Origin: Nepenthes gracilis
Taxonomy: Eukaryota; Streptophyta; Magnoliopsida; Caryophyllales; Nepenthaceae
Direction of reading: 5' to 3'
Length of the DNA: 64,000 nucleotides
NCBI GenBank assembly: GCA_033239525.1
Contig: BSYO01000036.1
Span: 10,128,126-10,192,125 of the forward strand
Positions 62,543 through 64,000 of the stretch are shown one piece after another (position 1 is the stretch's first letter; every line of letters starts with the position of its first letter). Made by a program: the position numbers and the translations under genes. A model generated the notes under the pieces. That model saw nothing but the letters and a program-made list of their open reading frames with translations, made no database searches and was not told where the DNA came from.

Positions 62543-64000
62543 CACCTATGCACCCGACTCTGACTCAGAAATTTCGGGTTTTATATTAAAATCAAATTTT
62601 AGACTAAAAAAACATTTTTTTAAATAATTTACCATAAAATAAGCTTACACGCAATCAACCCCGAGAAGTTACGATAATAATAAGGATGTGTGATTTGGTA
62701 GATGATGATTTAAATTTAATAATTCTCTCCAACAGAAATGATCAAATAATTGATCTGACAATTTCGGGGAAATAATCAATTGCCTACCTACCATTTGACT
62801 TCTTTTTATTTTACCATACTATACTATAATACAATACAATACAATACAATATAATATAATATAATTAATTTTTTATATTATTCACGAAATGCATGATGTT
62901 ATGATGGTATTATTTTATGGTATAAACTACGACAACCATTTATTTAAATAATTTAGAAATGAATACATGAGTTATCTTATTTCCATGGACTTGTTCAACA
63001 ACTTAAATAAAGGTTTCGTGTTCATAAGGCTAAGAAGAACTTAACTTAGTTCTATGCACATCTTTTTGCTTTCCTATGATTAACAAATCATTCTTCAAAC
63101 TTCTATATAAATCCATATTCAGTATTAGGATTTTTTTTTTTTAAAAAAAAACTGTCGTAGATTTATCTACCGTTGCCCTTATCGCCATTTTTTAATTAGA
63201 ACTTTGAAATTTTGCGTAAAGGATTATGAATATGGTTTTTATCTGGCGAGGATTTTTAAAATTTGAATAAGTTAAAAATTGCCAACACTCTTCTTAATCA
63301 AATTTGAAAAACTCTCATCATGAAAGTTAGAAATAAAAAAAAAAATCTATTCATCCCCCCATATATGATTGGTAGCTCTTTCATATAGGGCAAAAAGAGA
63401 ACTATTTTCCTAATTACATAAGTTTCATTGTTCTATCAAATATTATATTATTAAAAAATAATTTTTTAGAAAAAATTTAATAAAATTATATTATTTAATT
63501 ATTTTAATAAATTATTAAAGTACGTGACATGCATTTGGAATAATTCTAACACTAGTAACTCAATTTTTTTATATTTATTGATTCTTCAACATAGTATTAG
63601 AGTCATTTTTTATTATAATTTGATTCTTTACATGTCTGTATTTTATAATTATTTAAGAACATAAAGTATATATAAAGTTGGTATATGCTAAATTCACATT
63701 TCGAGACTAGAAGTGTGTTTTCATGAAGGGGTATTACTGTATAAAACCCTTTCACTTCAAATCCTGGCTTTGGGGAATGCTAGCTTTTTGAACACTTAGA
63801 ATGGGTCAGGATCTGACCAGGTCGGGCCTAAGTACTTTGTGAAATAAAAAAGTCACCTTGTGGTTAATCTTTTAAATCATAGGCAACTTGTCAGATAAAA
63901 TTATATAATTTTAAATTAATTAGTCTGTACTTTTAATCATTGTTACAATTTTATAATAATGGTCAACTTCTAGGTATCCTATATTTAAATTTTCCTCTAA
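62543..64000. other. AT-rich end of window, (ACAAT)n-like microsatellite at 62829-62865
   Basis: Pentanucleotide 'acaat' units grade into 'ataat' units. No gene was seen up to the window edge. Confidence 0.6.

Noticed and set aside
1..64000. CRISPR arrays, operons, phage or organelle insertion
   Set aside because: The short repeats are microsatellites or LTR modules without spacer structure, and the coding genes are intron-split nuclear plant genes.

Overview
This is nuclear DNA from a flowering plant. It is strongly AT-rich, its genes are split by GT-AG introns, and most recognisable sequence belongs to plant LTR retrotransposons (Ty1/copia, Ty3/gypsy Tat and Del/Tekay-like, and miniature TRIM types). 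I cannot name the species or decide between eudicot and monocot from the sequence.

Two genes look intact, both on the minus strand. A cellulose synthase-like E (CslE, family GT2) gene occupies about 6.2-11.1 kb in eight exons that assemble in frame to 733 residues with every expected catalytic motif. Its last exon and flanks lie in a tandem duplication of about 1.4 kb, so a second terminal exon sits downstream at 4.8-5.4 kb. A two-exon type III polyketide synthase of the chalcone synthase superfamily lies at 38.5-40.3 kb and encodes 393 residues. It keeps the Cys-His-Asn triad, but three substrate-shaping positions are changed (F, L and T at the sites equivalent to 197, 256 and 338 of alfalfa chalcone synthase), which argues against chalcone production. 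The two genes are about 27 kb apart across transposon debris, so I do not call them a cluster.

Mobile elements fill the space between and around them. At 13.3-15.9 kb is a tandem array of a TRIM element (206-bp LTRs, 67-bp interior) whose LTRs carry a plant snRNA-type promoter signature; its third LTR is split by a 1.8-kb A-tailed retroposon with a 17-bp target duplication. At 18.6-29.5 kb are old Del/Tekay-like LTR sequences, into which a complete gag-only copia-type element (21365-25767, GGTTG target duplication) has inserted. A second, truncated copy of that family (29512 to about 31.25 kb) abuts a degenerate Tat-lineage gypsy element (about 31.26-37.34 kb).

From 40.6 to 64 kb I see no convincing gene. 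This part is AT-rich and holds solo or degraded LTRs (44.3, 47.4, 48.7, 55.4 and 61.7 kb), a possible foldback element (46.2-46.9 kb), local tandem duplications and TA microsatellites. The most interesting non-genic signals are the TRIM promoter motif, the gag-only family whose two copies share one gag-to-3'-end structure, and a GC-rich CTCGAGC module repeated upstream of the TATA box in otherwise different LTR families.
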